From assembly GCA_963806395.1 (NCBI GenBank), contig CAWDYI010000003.1:1-64000 (forward strand): DNA of 64,000 bases. The letters run 5' to 3'. Under the pieces are notes generated by a model that saw only the letters and a program-made list of their open reading frames with translations, ran no database searches and had not been told where the DNA came from. Shown piece by piece: positions 56,701 through 64,000 of this stretch. Made by a program: the position numbers and the translations under genes. The stretch is from DASSUW01 sp963806395 (lineage in GTDB: Bacteria > Actinomycetota > Thermoleophilia > Solirubrobacterales > Solirubrobacteraceae). Position 1 is the stretch's first letter; the number at the start of each line of letters is the position of its first letter.

Positions 56701-58382
56701 GGACACCGCAACAGACGCGAGCGGCCAGGCTCCTGGCACCGCGAGGTCTTGCGCGGCAACCGGCCGTCACGCGTCTTGAACCGCAGCACCTTGCCGATCG
56801 CGAGCGGCGCCGTCACCCGGATCTCCAGTTCGGTGCCGACCGGCAGGCGGCGGCCCTTGAAGCGCGCGAGCAGCTTCAGCGCGCGCCTCGGGCTGCTCAG
56901 CTTGCGATTGACACGCTTGAAGGGGCACGTCCGGCGCCCCTTCGGCGGCTTGCAGGTCAGCCGTACGCGCCCGCCCGCCGGGATGCTCTTGACGGTCAGC
57001 CGGTTGACCTGCGTCCGCCCGCCGCGCACGGTGAACGCCGAGCTGATCGTCGCCCCGACCAGCTGGAAGTCCTGCGCCGCGCCGTCGCAGTCCTCGTCGA
57101 AGTCGTTGCCGGGGATCTCGGGCGCGTCCGGGTTATGCGCCGCGTTCGCGTCGTCGCAGTCCTGGTTCTCCGGGAAGCCGTCGGCGTCGGCGTCCGCGAG
57201 CGCGCTGGCGATCGCGGCGTTCTCGCAGCCCGTCAGCAGGTCACCGGCGTCGGCCTCGGCCAGATCGGTGCCGTTGCCGCAGTCGACCGACTCGTCGTTG
57301 CCGTCGATCGCGCTCACTGCGTCGTCACCGTCGCCGCCGTCGAGCGCATCGATGCCGCCAAAGCCGGCGATGCTGTCCGCCCCGGCCCCGCCGTCGAGCG
57401 CGTTCGCGCGCTCGTTGCCGGTGAGGCTGTCGCCTCCGGCGCCGCCGACGGCATTCTCGACGTCCGCCGCGACGGCGTCATCCTCGCCCGGGGCGCCGTC
57501 GTTCGCGGCCCCGTCCAGCGAGACGGCGACCGTCTCGGTGCGCTCGCTGTAGGTGGCGGTGTCTGCGCCCGCACCGCCGCGCAGCGTGTCGGGGCCGCCG
57601 GCGCCACGCAGGACATCGTCGCCGCCACCGCCGTCGAGCATGTTCGCTCCGCCGTCGCCGGTGAGCTGGTCGCCGAGGCGCGTCCCGAGGATCCGCTCGA
57701 AGCCGAGCGCGTCCTCGGTGGTCTCGGTCGGCCCGCCGTCGCTGCCGGTCCGGTCGGAGAGGTCGACCTCGACGGCCGTGGCGCGGCTGGGCTCGTCGTA
57801 GCGGATGCGGTCGCCGCTCCCGTCGCCGCCGTTCACGTTGTCGTTCTCCGTGCCGCCCCTGATCGTGTCGTCGTCGGCACCGCCGTCGATGTCGTCGACG
57901 CCGCTCTCGGCGTCGATCGCATCGCCGCCGCTGCCGCCCAGCAGGTCGTCGCCGAGCTCCGAGCCGATCAGCGTGTCGCCCCCCGTGCCGCCGTCGAAGT
58001 CGACGCTGAGCGAGAGGCAGTTGGTGCACGTCGGCGCTCCGTCGTCGTAGACGAGCGAGTCGTCGCCGGCCAGGCCGGTGGCGCGGATCGAGTTGATCGT
58101 GCCCGCGGGCACGATGCCGTTGCAGGTGACGGTGGTGCCGGGAGAACTGCACACGCCCAGGACGATCGACGTGAGCTGGATCGGCGTCGCGCTCCGGAAC
58201 CTGATCGAGCGGGTCGTCGTGCCGGCGATCCCGCTGACGGTGAGCTCGTCCGCGGCGCTCCCGCCGACCCAGGTATACGCCGTGCCGGACAGGCTGATCG
58301 TGCCGCTCGCGTGAGCGGCAGCCGCCGGGAAGAGCAATGTCGCGGCCATGACGGCGACGATCCGTGCGAGCAGCGAGTGCAT
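56697..58382 (-). CDS. secreted RTX-like Ca-binding repeat protein with C-terminal basic domain
   Basis: The 561-residue protein has signal peptide MHSLLARIVAVMAATLLFPAAAAHA. A ~130-residue beta domain with four Cys is followed by repeated GGxGxDxL units (~residues 120-375) and a thrombospondin-type-3-like Ca motif (DADGFPENQDCDDANAAHNPDAPE). A final ~120-residue Lys/Arg-rich domain ends in CQEPGRSRLLRCP. GAGGAGG precedes ATG 58382. It is related in plan, not in detail, to the gene at 50080. Confidence 0.83.
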   Translation of the reverse strand: MHSLLARIVAVMAATLLFPAAAAHASGTISLSGTAYTWVGGSAADELTVSGIAGTTTRSIRFRSATPIQLTSIVLGVCSSPGTTVTCNGIVPAGTINSIRATGLAGDDSLVYDDGAPTCTNCLSLSVDFDGGTGGDTLIGSELGDDLLGGSGGDAIDAESGVDDIDGGADDDTIRGGTENDNVNGGDGSGDRIRYDEPSRATAVEVDLSDRTGSDGGPTETTEDALGFERILGTRLGDQLTGDGGANMLDGGGGDDVLRGAGGPDTLRGGAGADTATYSERTETVAVSLDGAANDGAPGEDDAVAADVENAVGGAGGDSLTGNERANALDGGAGADSIAGFGGIDALDGGDGDDAVSAIDGNDESVDCGNGTDLAEADAGDLLTGCENAAIASALADADADGFPENQDCDDANAAHNPDAPEIPGNDFDEDCDGAAQDFQLVGATISSAFTVRGGRTQVNRLTVKSIPAGGRVRLTCKPPKGRRTCPFKRVNRKLSSPRRALKLLARFKGRRLPVGTELEIRVTAPLAIGKVLRFKTRDGRLPRKTSRCQEPGRSRLLRCP

Positions 58383-58443
58383 CTTGCCGAGAACCTCCTC
58401 CACTGGAAAGACCTGCACCAGGGGAACGCTGCGGTGACCCCGC

Positions 58444-58451
58444 CTATTCCC
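58444..58451 (-). promoter_or_regulatory. GGGAATAG motif upstream of second RTX-like gene
   Basis: This is the same octamer, on the same strand and at a similar distance (62 bases) from the start, as at 51772-51779. See that entry. Confidence 0.3.
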
Positions 58452-58459
58452 GCGCGCGC

Positions 58460-60160
58460 TCACTCGTCGATCTCGCCCGGCTCGATCAGGCCGCCACCGA
58501 CGGCGGCCCCCTCTCGCACGCGGACGGCGTCGCGATAGAGCACGAACCACCGGTTGTGGTCACCGACGATCTGGAACCACTCGTTCCGCGCCTTCGGGCG
58601 GGCGTCGTCGTAGTCCTTGATCGCGGCCGCCAGCCGTCCCTCGAGACCGCCGACGGCGCGCATGACCTCGTCGACGACGAGCGCGAGCGGCACCAGTTCC
58701 TCGAGCACGGGCTTGACGTTCTGGAACTGCTTCGTGGTCTCCCACAGATGGCGCGAGAGCCGCTGCATGGCAGCGTGCCGCTCGCCGGCCTCGGCGCGCA
58801 GCTCGCCCAGCTCGGCGCTGTACGCCTTCAACCAGGCATCGAGCGTGCGCAGCTCGCCGGCGCGGACGCGGATGTCCTCGAGCGCGCGTCCGATCGACGC
58901 GGCCGCGTGCCGGACGTCCTTCGTGTTGTGTCCCACGGCGAAGAACGTGAGCGCGACCGCGGCCGTCTCGTCAAGGTACGCCCGCGCATCGCTGACGTCC
59001 CAGCCGAGGTGCTCGGCCCGGAGGTCGTCCGGTGTCGGCAGTCCTTCGAGGCCGGCGCCGATCGCCGGCTTCAGCTCCTCCATCCGCGCGAGGTCCTCTC
59101 GTGCGCTCTCGACCTCGGCGTGCGCGGACTTCAGCATGAGCAGCACGCCGACGATCGGCAGGCCCCTGACGGCCACGCGCGCCGCTACGCGCGCGGCCTG
59201 CCGGGCCACGCCGCGGCTGACGCGCGCCGCGACCTTCTGGACCTGCCGGCCAACGTTCATGCCCGGGCCGGCCGCGACCGGCGGCGGCTTTCCCGTCGAC
59301 GGCTTGGTCGCCTGCTCGCCGGTCCACAGCACGCGCGTTCCCGGGTCCCGTCGCGGGATGCCGCTCGCGCGGACGTGTGCCGTGCGCGACGTGGTCTTCG
59401 GCCCGGGCTTCCGAGAGGTCTCGTCGGCGTTCAGCGGACGCGGATGATGAGCGACGACGTGTCTGATGTTGATCCCGTAGTCGTTCGCGAACTGCCGCAG
59501 CGCCGGGCGGCAGCGGTCCTCGCACACCACCTGGTCGACCACGACCGTGATGCGCCAGCTGTGGCCCGCCGCGCCGTCGGCCCGGAGCCCGCGCGCGTCG
59601 AGCTGCTGCCGAACGCCGGCGAGCGCCTGCTCTTCGGCGTGCGGCCCGCCGCCGCCTTGGTACTCGCCCATCGCGAACGCAAGCCGGCGCTTGCCGTCGG
59701 CGACCTGGATCGCGGCGTAGGTCTTGGTGCCGTGGCCGAGCGGCCGCTTGTCGGGCGCGATGTCTCCGGTCTCCGGCAGCGCCTCGGACTGGTTGCGCCG
59801 TGCCGACGCGAGCCGGCGCTCGAGCTTCTCGGCCAGCTTGAGATCGCCGGCGGCGCGGGCCTGGTCCAGCTCCTCCTCGAGCGCGCGGACCGCGTGCGGC
59901 GGCACACGCGTCTCGAGCCCGCGCTTGGAGAACACGAGCTGCCACATCTCCTGCGGCGTCATCGCGGCCGGCGGGCGTGCGCCGGTCTTCGGGCGGCGGG
60001 CGAGGATGCCGGCGACCGCGTGGTTGCCCGCCGTCGCCTGCAGCCCGCGGATCGCCGCGGGTGTGAGCGGACCGCCGCCCGAGGGCAGCGGCGCCGATGG
60101 CGCGTCCTGACGCTCCGAGTCCGCCGCGACGGGCGGATCGTGCCCGCGTTCCTCCCGCAT
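58460..60160 (-). CDS. candidate deaminase-domain toxin with eCIS-type N-terminal motif
   Basis: The 566-residue protein has four parts. Residues ~30-57 contain GLQATAGNHAVAGILARR, matching the LQxxAGNxAVxxL motif found in proteins linked to extracellular contractile injection systems. Residues ~130-230 look like a deaminase fold: GTKTYAAIQVADGKRRLAFA, PHAEEQAL (His164, Glu166) and VVCEDRCRPAL (Cys203, Cys207), i.e. HAE plus a C-x3-C in place of the usual C-x2-C. Residues ~300-340 contain an Ala/Arg helix and a hydrophobic stretch (GLPIVGVLLML). The last ~230 residues are helical. AAGAGG six bases before ATG 60160 sets the start. No immunity gene or eCIS structural gene is adjacent. The function is inferred from motifs only. 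Confidence 0.65.
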   Translation of the reverse strand: MREERGHDPPVAADSERQDAPSAPLPSGGGPLTPAAIRGLQATAGNHAVAGILARRPKTGARPPAAMTPQEMWQLVFSKRGLETRVPPHAVRALEEELDQARAAGDLKLAEKLERRLASARRNQSEALPETGDIAPDKRPLGHGTKTYAAIQVADGKRRLAFAMGEYQGGGGPHAEEQALAGVRQQLDARGLRADGAAGHSWRITVVVDQVVCEDRCRPALRQFANDYGINIRHVVAHHPRPLNADETSRKPGPKTTSRTAHVRASGIPRRDPGTRVLWTGEQATKPSTGKPPPVAAGPGMNVGRQVQKVAARVSRGVARQAARVAARVAVRGLPIVGVLLMLKSAHAEVESAREDLARMEELKPAIGAGLEGLPTPDDLRAEHLGWDVSDARAYLDETAAVALTFFAVGHNTKDVRHAAASIGRALEDIRVRAGELRTLDAWLKAYSAELGELRAEAGERHAAMQRLSRHLWETTKQFQNVKPVLEELVPLALVVDEVMRAVGGLEGRLAAAIKDYDDARPKARNEWFQIVGDHNRWFVLYRDAVRVREGAAVGGGLIEPGEIDE

Positions 60161-60221
60161 CGTCATCCTCTTGGACGCCGCGGCGGGTCCGGTTCTTCCC
60201 GCGATAGCCTGCGGGCCCTCA

Positions 60222-61070
60222 ATGGCAGCCGGGATCATCGACGGGAAGGCGATCGCCCAGCAGGTGCGCTCCGAGGTGGCGGAGGATGTCGCCGCGTGGG
60301 TGCGTGCCGGGCACGACGCGCCGGGCCTGGCGACCGTGCTCGTGGGCGACGACCCGGCCTCGGCGGTGTACGTCGGCGGCAAGCAGCGCGCGTCCACCGA
60401 GGTCGGCATCGAGGGCTTCGACAACCGACTCGCCGCCGACGCCACCCACGACGAGGTCGAGCGGCTGCTACGCGAGCTCAACGACGACGCGCGCGTGTCG
60501 GGGATCCTGCTCCAGCTCCCGACGCCGGCGCAGGTCGACGGCGCCGCGCTGACCGAGATCATCAACCCGGCGAAGGACGTCGACGGGCTGACGCCGATCT
60601 CCGCCGGCCTGCTCGCCAAGGGCCGGCCGGGGCTGCGGCCCTGCACGCCGCAGGGCGTGATGGAGCTGCTGCGGCGCCACGACGTGGCGCTCGAGGGCGC
60701 CGAGGCGGTCGTGGTCGGCCGCTCGGACCTGGTCGGCAAGCCGCTGGCCGCGCTGCTGCTGGCCGCCAACGCCACCGTGACGACGTGCCACTCGCGCACG
60801 CACGACCTGGCGGCGGTGTGCCGGCGCGCCGACGTGCTCGTCGCCGCGGTCGGCAAGCCCGGCCTCGTACGCGGCGACTGGGTCAAGGAGGGCGCAGTGG
60901 TGATCGACGTCGGCAGCCCCACCGGCGACGTCGAGTTCGAGGCCGCCGCCGAGCGCGCGCGGCTGATCACCCCGGTGCCCGGCGGCGTCGGGCCGATGAC
61001 GATCGCGATGCTGCTGCGCAACACGCTGCAGGCGGCGCGCGCCGAGGCAGGTGAGCCGGTGTGGGCCTAG
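60222..61070 (+). CDS. folD: methylenetetrahydrofolate dehydrogenase/cyclohydrolase
   Basis: The 282-residue bifunctional enzyme interconverts 5,10-methylene- and 10-formyl-THF. It has the substrate-site YVGGKQRAS (catalytic Lys), ILLQLPTPAQVD, NPAKDVDGLTP, the NADP-site VVGRSDLVGKPLAALLL, and the C-terminal TPVPGGVGPMTIAMLL signature. ATG 60222 gives the standard MAAGIIDGKAIA start. The gene overlaps the following membrane protein gene. Confidence 0.95.
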   Translation: MAAGIIDGKAIAQQVRSEVAEDVAAWVRAGHDAPGLATVLVGDDPASAVYVGGKQRASTEVGIEGFDNRLAADATHDEVERLLRELNDDARVSGILLQLPTPAQVDGAALTEIINPAKDVDGLTPISAGLLAKGRPGLRPCTPQGVMELLRRHDVALEGAEAVVVGRSDLVGKPLAALLLAANATVTTCHSRTHDLAAVCRRADVLVAAVGKPGLVRGDWVKEGAVVIDVGSPTGDVEFEAAAERARLITPVPGGVGPMTIAMLLRNTLQAARAEAGEPVWA

Positions 61071-61513
61071 AGCGGCTGCGCGCCGGGGAATGGCTCGCGG
61101 CGGCCGGCGGCGTCGCACTGCTCGTGTCGCTCTTCCTGCCCTGGTACGGCGTGGACGGGGCGGACGTCAGCGGCTTCGAGGCGTTCAGCGTGGTCGACGT
61201 CCTGCTCGCGCTCCTGGCCCTGCTGGCGATCGCGCTCGCGGTGCTGCAGGCGATCCAGGACGGGCCGACGCTGCCCGTGGGGGCAGGGGTCCTCACGGCC
61301 ACGCTCGGGAAGATCGGCGTCCTGCTCGTGCTGTTCCGGATCGTCTTCGAGCCCGGGTCGTCCGCGCTGGAGGTTCAGGCCGGGGCCTGGTTCGCCCTCG
61401 CCACCACCGTGGCGATCACCGCGGGCGGCTGGTTGTCGCTCGCGAACGAGCACGTCCGCGGCCTGCCGCCGGACGTCGAGCCGGAGCTGCGCCCGACGCC
61501 GACCGCCTCCTAG
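61061..61513 (+). CDS. small four-helix membrane protein
   Basis: The 150-residue protein has about four membrane helices (LAAAGGVALLVSLFLPWYGV; VLLALLALLAIALAVLQAI; LGKIGVLLVLFRIVF; WFALATTVAITAGGWLSL). The helix-1 LFLPWY pattern is common in actinobacterial membrane proteins of unknown function. GTG 61061 lies inside the folD end, and gatC begins 11 bp after the stop, so it is in the folD-gatCAB operon. Confidence 0.78.
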   Translation: MGLERLRAGEWLAAAGGVALLVSLFLPWYGVDGADVSGFEAFSVVDVLLALLALLAIALAVLQAIQDGPTLPVGAGVLTATLGKIGVLLVLFRIVFEPGSSALEVQAGAWFALATTVAITAGGWLSLANEHVRGLPPDVEPELRPTPTAS

Positions 61514-61523
61514 AATCGCCCCG

Positions 61524-61814
61524 ATGCTCAGCCGCGATCAGGTCCTGTACGTCGCGCGGCTCGCCCGGCTGGAGCTGACCGACGACGAGGTCCAGCGCTT
61601 CTCGGGCGAGCTGTCGAACGTGCTCGACCACATCGAGAAGATCTCAGAGCTCGGCGACCTCGCCGACATCGAGCCGACCAGTCACGTCGTGGCGGTCGAG
61701 AACGTCCTGCGGGCCGACGAGCCACGGCCGTCGCTGCCGCGTGACGTGGTGCTGGAGAACGCGCCCGACCCGGCGCCCGGCGGGTTCCGCGTGCCCAGCC
61801 CAGGAGCGGGATGA
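61524..61814 (+). CDS. gatC: Asp/Glu-tRNA amidotransferase subunit C
   Basis: The 96-residue subunit has the GatC pattern VLYVARLARLELTDDEVQRFSGEL, ILDHIEKI-like (VLDHIEKISEL) and the LRADEP...VLENAPDPAPGGFRVP tail. It wraps GatA and stabilises the GatCAB complex that converts Glu-tRNA-Gln (and Asp-tRNA-Asn) to the amide. Its stop overlaps gatA. Confidence 0.95.
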   Translation: MLSRDQVLYVARLARLELTDDEVQRFSGELSNVLDHIEKISELGDLADIEPTSHVVAVENVLRADEPRPSLPRDVVLENAPDPAPGGFRVPSPGAG

Positions 61815-63229
61815 GCGACCTGCTCGACCTCACCGCGGCCGAGGCTGCCGCGCGCGTCCGGGCGGGCGACCTGAACCCCGCCGACCTCTGGCACGCGTAC
61901 CGCGAGCGCGCGGCGGCCGACGAGCTGAACGCGTTCACATGGGTGTCCGACGAGGAGCCGCCGGCGATCGACCGCGACGCTCCGCTCGGCGGCGTCCCGC
62001 TCGGGGTCAAGGACCTGTTCTGCACCAAGGGGATCCCGAGCCAGGCCGGCTCGAAGATCCTCGAGGGCTACCGGCCGCCGTACACGGCCACGGCGGTCGA
62101 GCGGCTCGTCGCCGACGGCGCCCCGGTGCTGGCGAAGACCAACCAGGACGAGTTCGCGATGGGCTCCTCCACCGAGAACTCCGCATACGGGCCGACGCTG
62201 AACCCGTGGGACCGCTCGCGCGTGCCCGGCGGCTCGTCCGGCGGCTCGGCCGCCGCCGTTGCGGCGGGCCTCGTGCCGTGGGCGATCGGGACCGACACCG
62301 GCGGCTCGATCCGCCAGCCGGCGGCGCTGACCGGCATCGTCGGCCTCAAGCCCACGTACGGCGCGGTCTCGCGCTACGGGATGATCGCCTTCGCCTCGTC
62401 GCTCGACCAGGCGGGGCCGCTCACGCGCGACACCATGGACGCGGCGCTGCTGCTCCGCGCGATGGTGGGGCGCGACCCGTGCGACTCGACCTCGCTCGGC
62501 CTGCCCGAGCCGGTGCGCCTGCCGAGCGCCACCGACCTCAGCGGCATCCGCCTCGGGGTGCCGGAGGAGCTGTCCGGCGAGGGCATCGAGCCCGGCGTCC
62601 TGGACGTGTTCAACGCCACGCTCGACCTTGCACGCGAGCTCGGCGCGACGGTCGAGACCATGCGGCTCCCGCACGCGCCGCATGGCGTGGCCGCGTACTA
62701 CCTGATCGCGCCCGCCGAGGCGTCCAGCAACCTCGCCCGCTACGACGGCGTCCGCTACGGCCACCGCGCGGACGGCGTGCGCGACCTGCTCGGCATGTAC
62801 ACGAAGACGCGTGAGGAGGGCTTCGGCGCCGAGGTCAAGCGGCGCATCATGCTCGGCACCTACGCGCTGTCCAGCGGCTACTACGACGCCTATTACGGTC
62901 GCGCCCAGAAGGTGCGCACGCTGATCGCCCGGGACTTCGATCAGGCGTGGGAGCGGTTCGACTTCGTCGTCACGCCGACCGCGCCGGGCGTCGCGTTCGA
63001 GCTGGGAGCGAAGACGGCCGACCCGCTCGCGATGTACCTGAACGACTACTGCACCGTTCCGATGCCGCTCGCCGGCATCCCGGCGATCTCGATCCCCAAC
63101 GGCCTCTCCGAAGGACTGCCGGTCGGGTTCCAGATCGCCGGCCCGGCGTTCAGCGAGAACCGCATCCTCGACGCGGCGCACGCGCTCGAGCAGGCGATCG
63201 GCTTCGACGGATCGGCGGCGCGCGCATGA
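61811..63229 (+). CDS. gatA: Asp/Glu-tRNA amidotransferase subunit A
   Basis: The 472-residue amidase releases ammonia from glutamine. The Ser-cisSer-Lys triad is visible: Lys in LGVKDLFCTKG, and the two serines in VPGGSSGGSAAAVAAG and GTDTGGSIRQPAA. AFASSLDQAGPLTRD and the C-terminal NDYCTVPMPLAGIPAISIP are also typical. It overlaps gatC upstream and gatB downstream (ATGA). Confidence 0.96.
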   Translation: MSDLLDLTAAEAAARVRAGDLNPADLWHAYRERAAADELNAFTWVSDEEPPAIDRDAPLGGVPLGVKDLFCTKGIPSQAGSKILEGYRPPYTATAVERLVADGAPVLAKTNQDEFAMGSSTENSAYGPTLNPWDRSRVPGGSSGGSAAAVAAGLVPWAIGTDTGGSIRQPAALTGIVGLKPTYGAVSRYGMIAFASSLDQAGPLTRDTMDAALLLRAMVGRDPCDSTSLGLPEPVRLPSATDLSGIRLGVPEELSGEGIEPGVLDVFNATLDLARELGATVETMRLPHAPHGVAAYYLIAPAEASSNLARYDGVRYGHRADGVRDLLGMYTKTREEGFGAEVKRRIMLGTYALSSGYYDAYYGRAQKVRTLIARDFDQAWERFDFVVTPTAPGVAFELGAKTADPLAMYLNDYCTVPMPLAGIPAISIPNGLSEGLPVGFQIAGPAFSENRILDAAHALEQAIGFDGSAARA

Positions 63230-64000
63230 CCGAGTTCGAACCGGTCATCGGCCTCGAGATCCACGTGCAGCTCGACACGCGCACGAAGATGTTCTGCGGC
63301 TGCGAGCTGAGCTTCGGCGAGGAGCCGAACACGCGCACCTGCCCGGTCTGTCTGGGCCTGCCGGGCTCGCTACCGGTCGTCAACGCCCGCGCGATCCACT
63401 ACGGGTTGCTGATGGGCATGGCGCTCGAGTGCGAGATCGCGCCGCGGTCGATCTTCCACCGCAAGAACTACTTCTATCCCGACCAGGCGAAGAACTACCA
63501 GATCTCCCAGTACGACATCCCGCTGTGCACCGGCGGGCGGCTGGGCGACGTGCGGCTCCACCGCATCCACCTCGAGGAGGACGCCGCGAAGCTCGTCCAC
63601 GTCGGCGAATCGGGGCGGATCCACGGCTCCGACGCCTCGATCGTGGACTACAACCGCGGCGGCACGCCGCTCGCCGAGATCGTCACCGAGCCGGACGTCC
63701 ACTCGGCCGAGCAGGCGCGCGAGTGGCTGACCCTGCTGCGGGTCACGCTGCGCCAGCTCGGGGTCAGCGACGTGAACATGGAGGAAGGCTCGCTGCGGTG
63801 CGATGCCAACGTGTCGATCCGCCCCGCCGGCAGCACCGAGCTCGGGACCAAGACCGAGCTCAAGAACATGAACTCGTTCCGCTTCCTCGAGCGCGGCATC
63901 AACGCGGAGATCGAGCGCCAGAAGGCACTCGTCGCGGCCGGTGAGGAGGTCGTGCAGGAGACGCTGCACTTCGACCCCGTCTCGGGCCGGCTGAGCCCGC
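63226..64000 (+). CDS. gatB: Asp/Glu-tRNA amidotransferase subunit B, 3' end outside window
   Basis: The first ~258 residues are present: EPVIGLEIHVQLDTRTKMFCGC, CPVCLGLPGSLPVVN (zinc ligands in the two CxxC-type pairs), RKNYFYPDQAKNYQISQYD, DYNRGGTPLAEIVTEPD and EEGSLRCDANVS. GatB activates the mischarged tRNA with ATP and accepts ammonia from GatA. The C-terminal helical and YqeY domains are outside the window. Confidence 0.96.
   Translation, partial: MTEFEPVIGLEIHVQLDTRTKMFCGCELSFGEEPNTRTCPVCLGLPGSLPVVNARAIHYGLLMGMALECEIAPRSIFHRKNYFYPDQAKNYQISQYDIPLCTGGRLGDVRLHRIHLEEDAAKLVHVGESGRIHGSDASIVDYNRGGTPLAEIVTEPDVHSAEQAREWLTLLRVTLRQLGVSDVNMEEGSLRCDANVSIRPAGSTELGTKTELKNMNSFRFLERGINAEIERQKALVAAGEEVVQETLHFDPVSGRLSP

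Overview
The window looks like chromosomal DNA from a very high-GC actinobacterium. I infer class Thermoleophilia, order Solirubrobacterales (Solirubrobacter/Conexibacter type). The basis is the gene set: GatCAB plus a bacterial GluRS, secreted RTX-like proteins, a small DLRSPDAR-repeat membrane protein, a PRC-barrel protein, an HDOD-LuxR protein, dense GC codon use and frequent ATGA/GTGA gene overlaps. I recognised no tRNA, rRNA or CRISPR array, and no phage.

Layout. 0-7.2 kb: end of an SCP2-like gene, a GntR/FCD regulator, an exported protein, dnaE (frame broken once) and a ketopantoate-reductase-like gene. 7.2-7.6 kb: non-coding repeat cluster. 7.6-16.8 kb: endonuclease IV, gltX coupled to an HDOD-LuxR gene, a glycosyltransferase, VanZ-like, an Rrf2 regulator, two tandem basic paralogues, a cupin, a PASTA lipoprotein facing a PknB-type kinase. 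16.8-18.6 kb: an IS110-family (IS1111-like) element inside a PRC-barrel gene. 18.6-28.7 kb: a lone permease, cysK, a BtrH-like protein, three alpha/beta hydrolases, a sulfur cluster (TusA-like, MoeB/ThiF-like, cysE), SRPBCC, a TPM-like protein and a structured leader ahead of a small membrane protein.

28.7-38.2 kb: a minus-strand operon permease-glcD-glcE-glcF-aceB (glycolate or lactate to glyoxylate to malate), then a membrane protein and a NarL-type two-component system. 38.2-45.9 kb: an exported glycan operon (GH99-like, two GH78 rhamnosidases). 46.0-49.4 kb: lutABC plus a PEP-mutase/isocitrate-lyase-family gene. 49.5-64 kb: DUF1203, two RTX-like secreted proteins, a queuosine-salvage (Qng1/DUF2419) gene, a DUF1707 protein, pcrA/uvrD, an MFS exporter, a deaminase-type toxin candidate carrying an eCIS-associated LQxxAGNxAV motif, folD, a small membrane protein and gatCAB (gatB runs off the end).

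Most notable: (1) ten single-base frame breaks, nine of them +1, one in dnaE and nine between 30 and 44.4 kb; sequence error is the first explanation. (2) The toxin-like protein at 58.5-60.2 kb. (3) The IS1111-like element, whose non-coding end holds 8-mers matching both insertion junctions. (4) Two RNA leaders that could hide a ribosome-binding site (21.8 and 28.3 kb).
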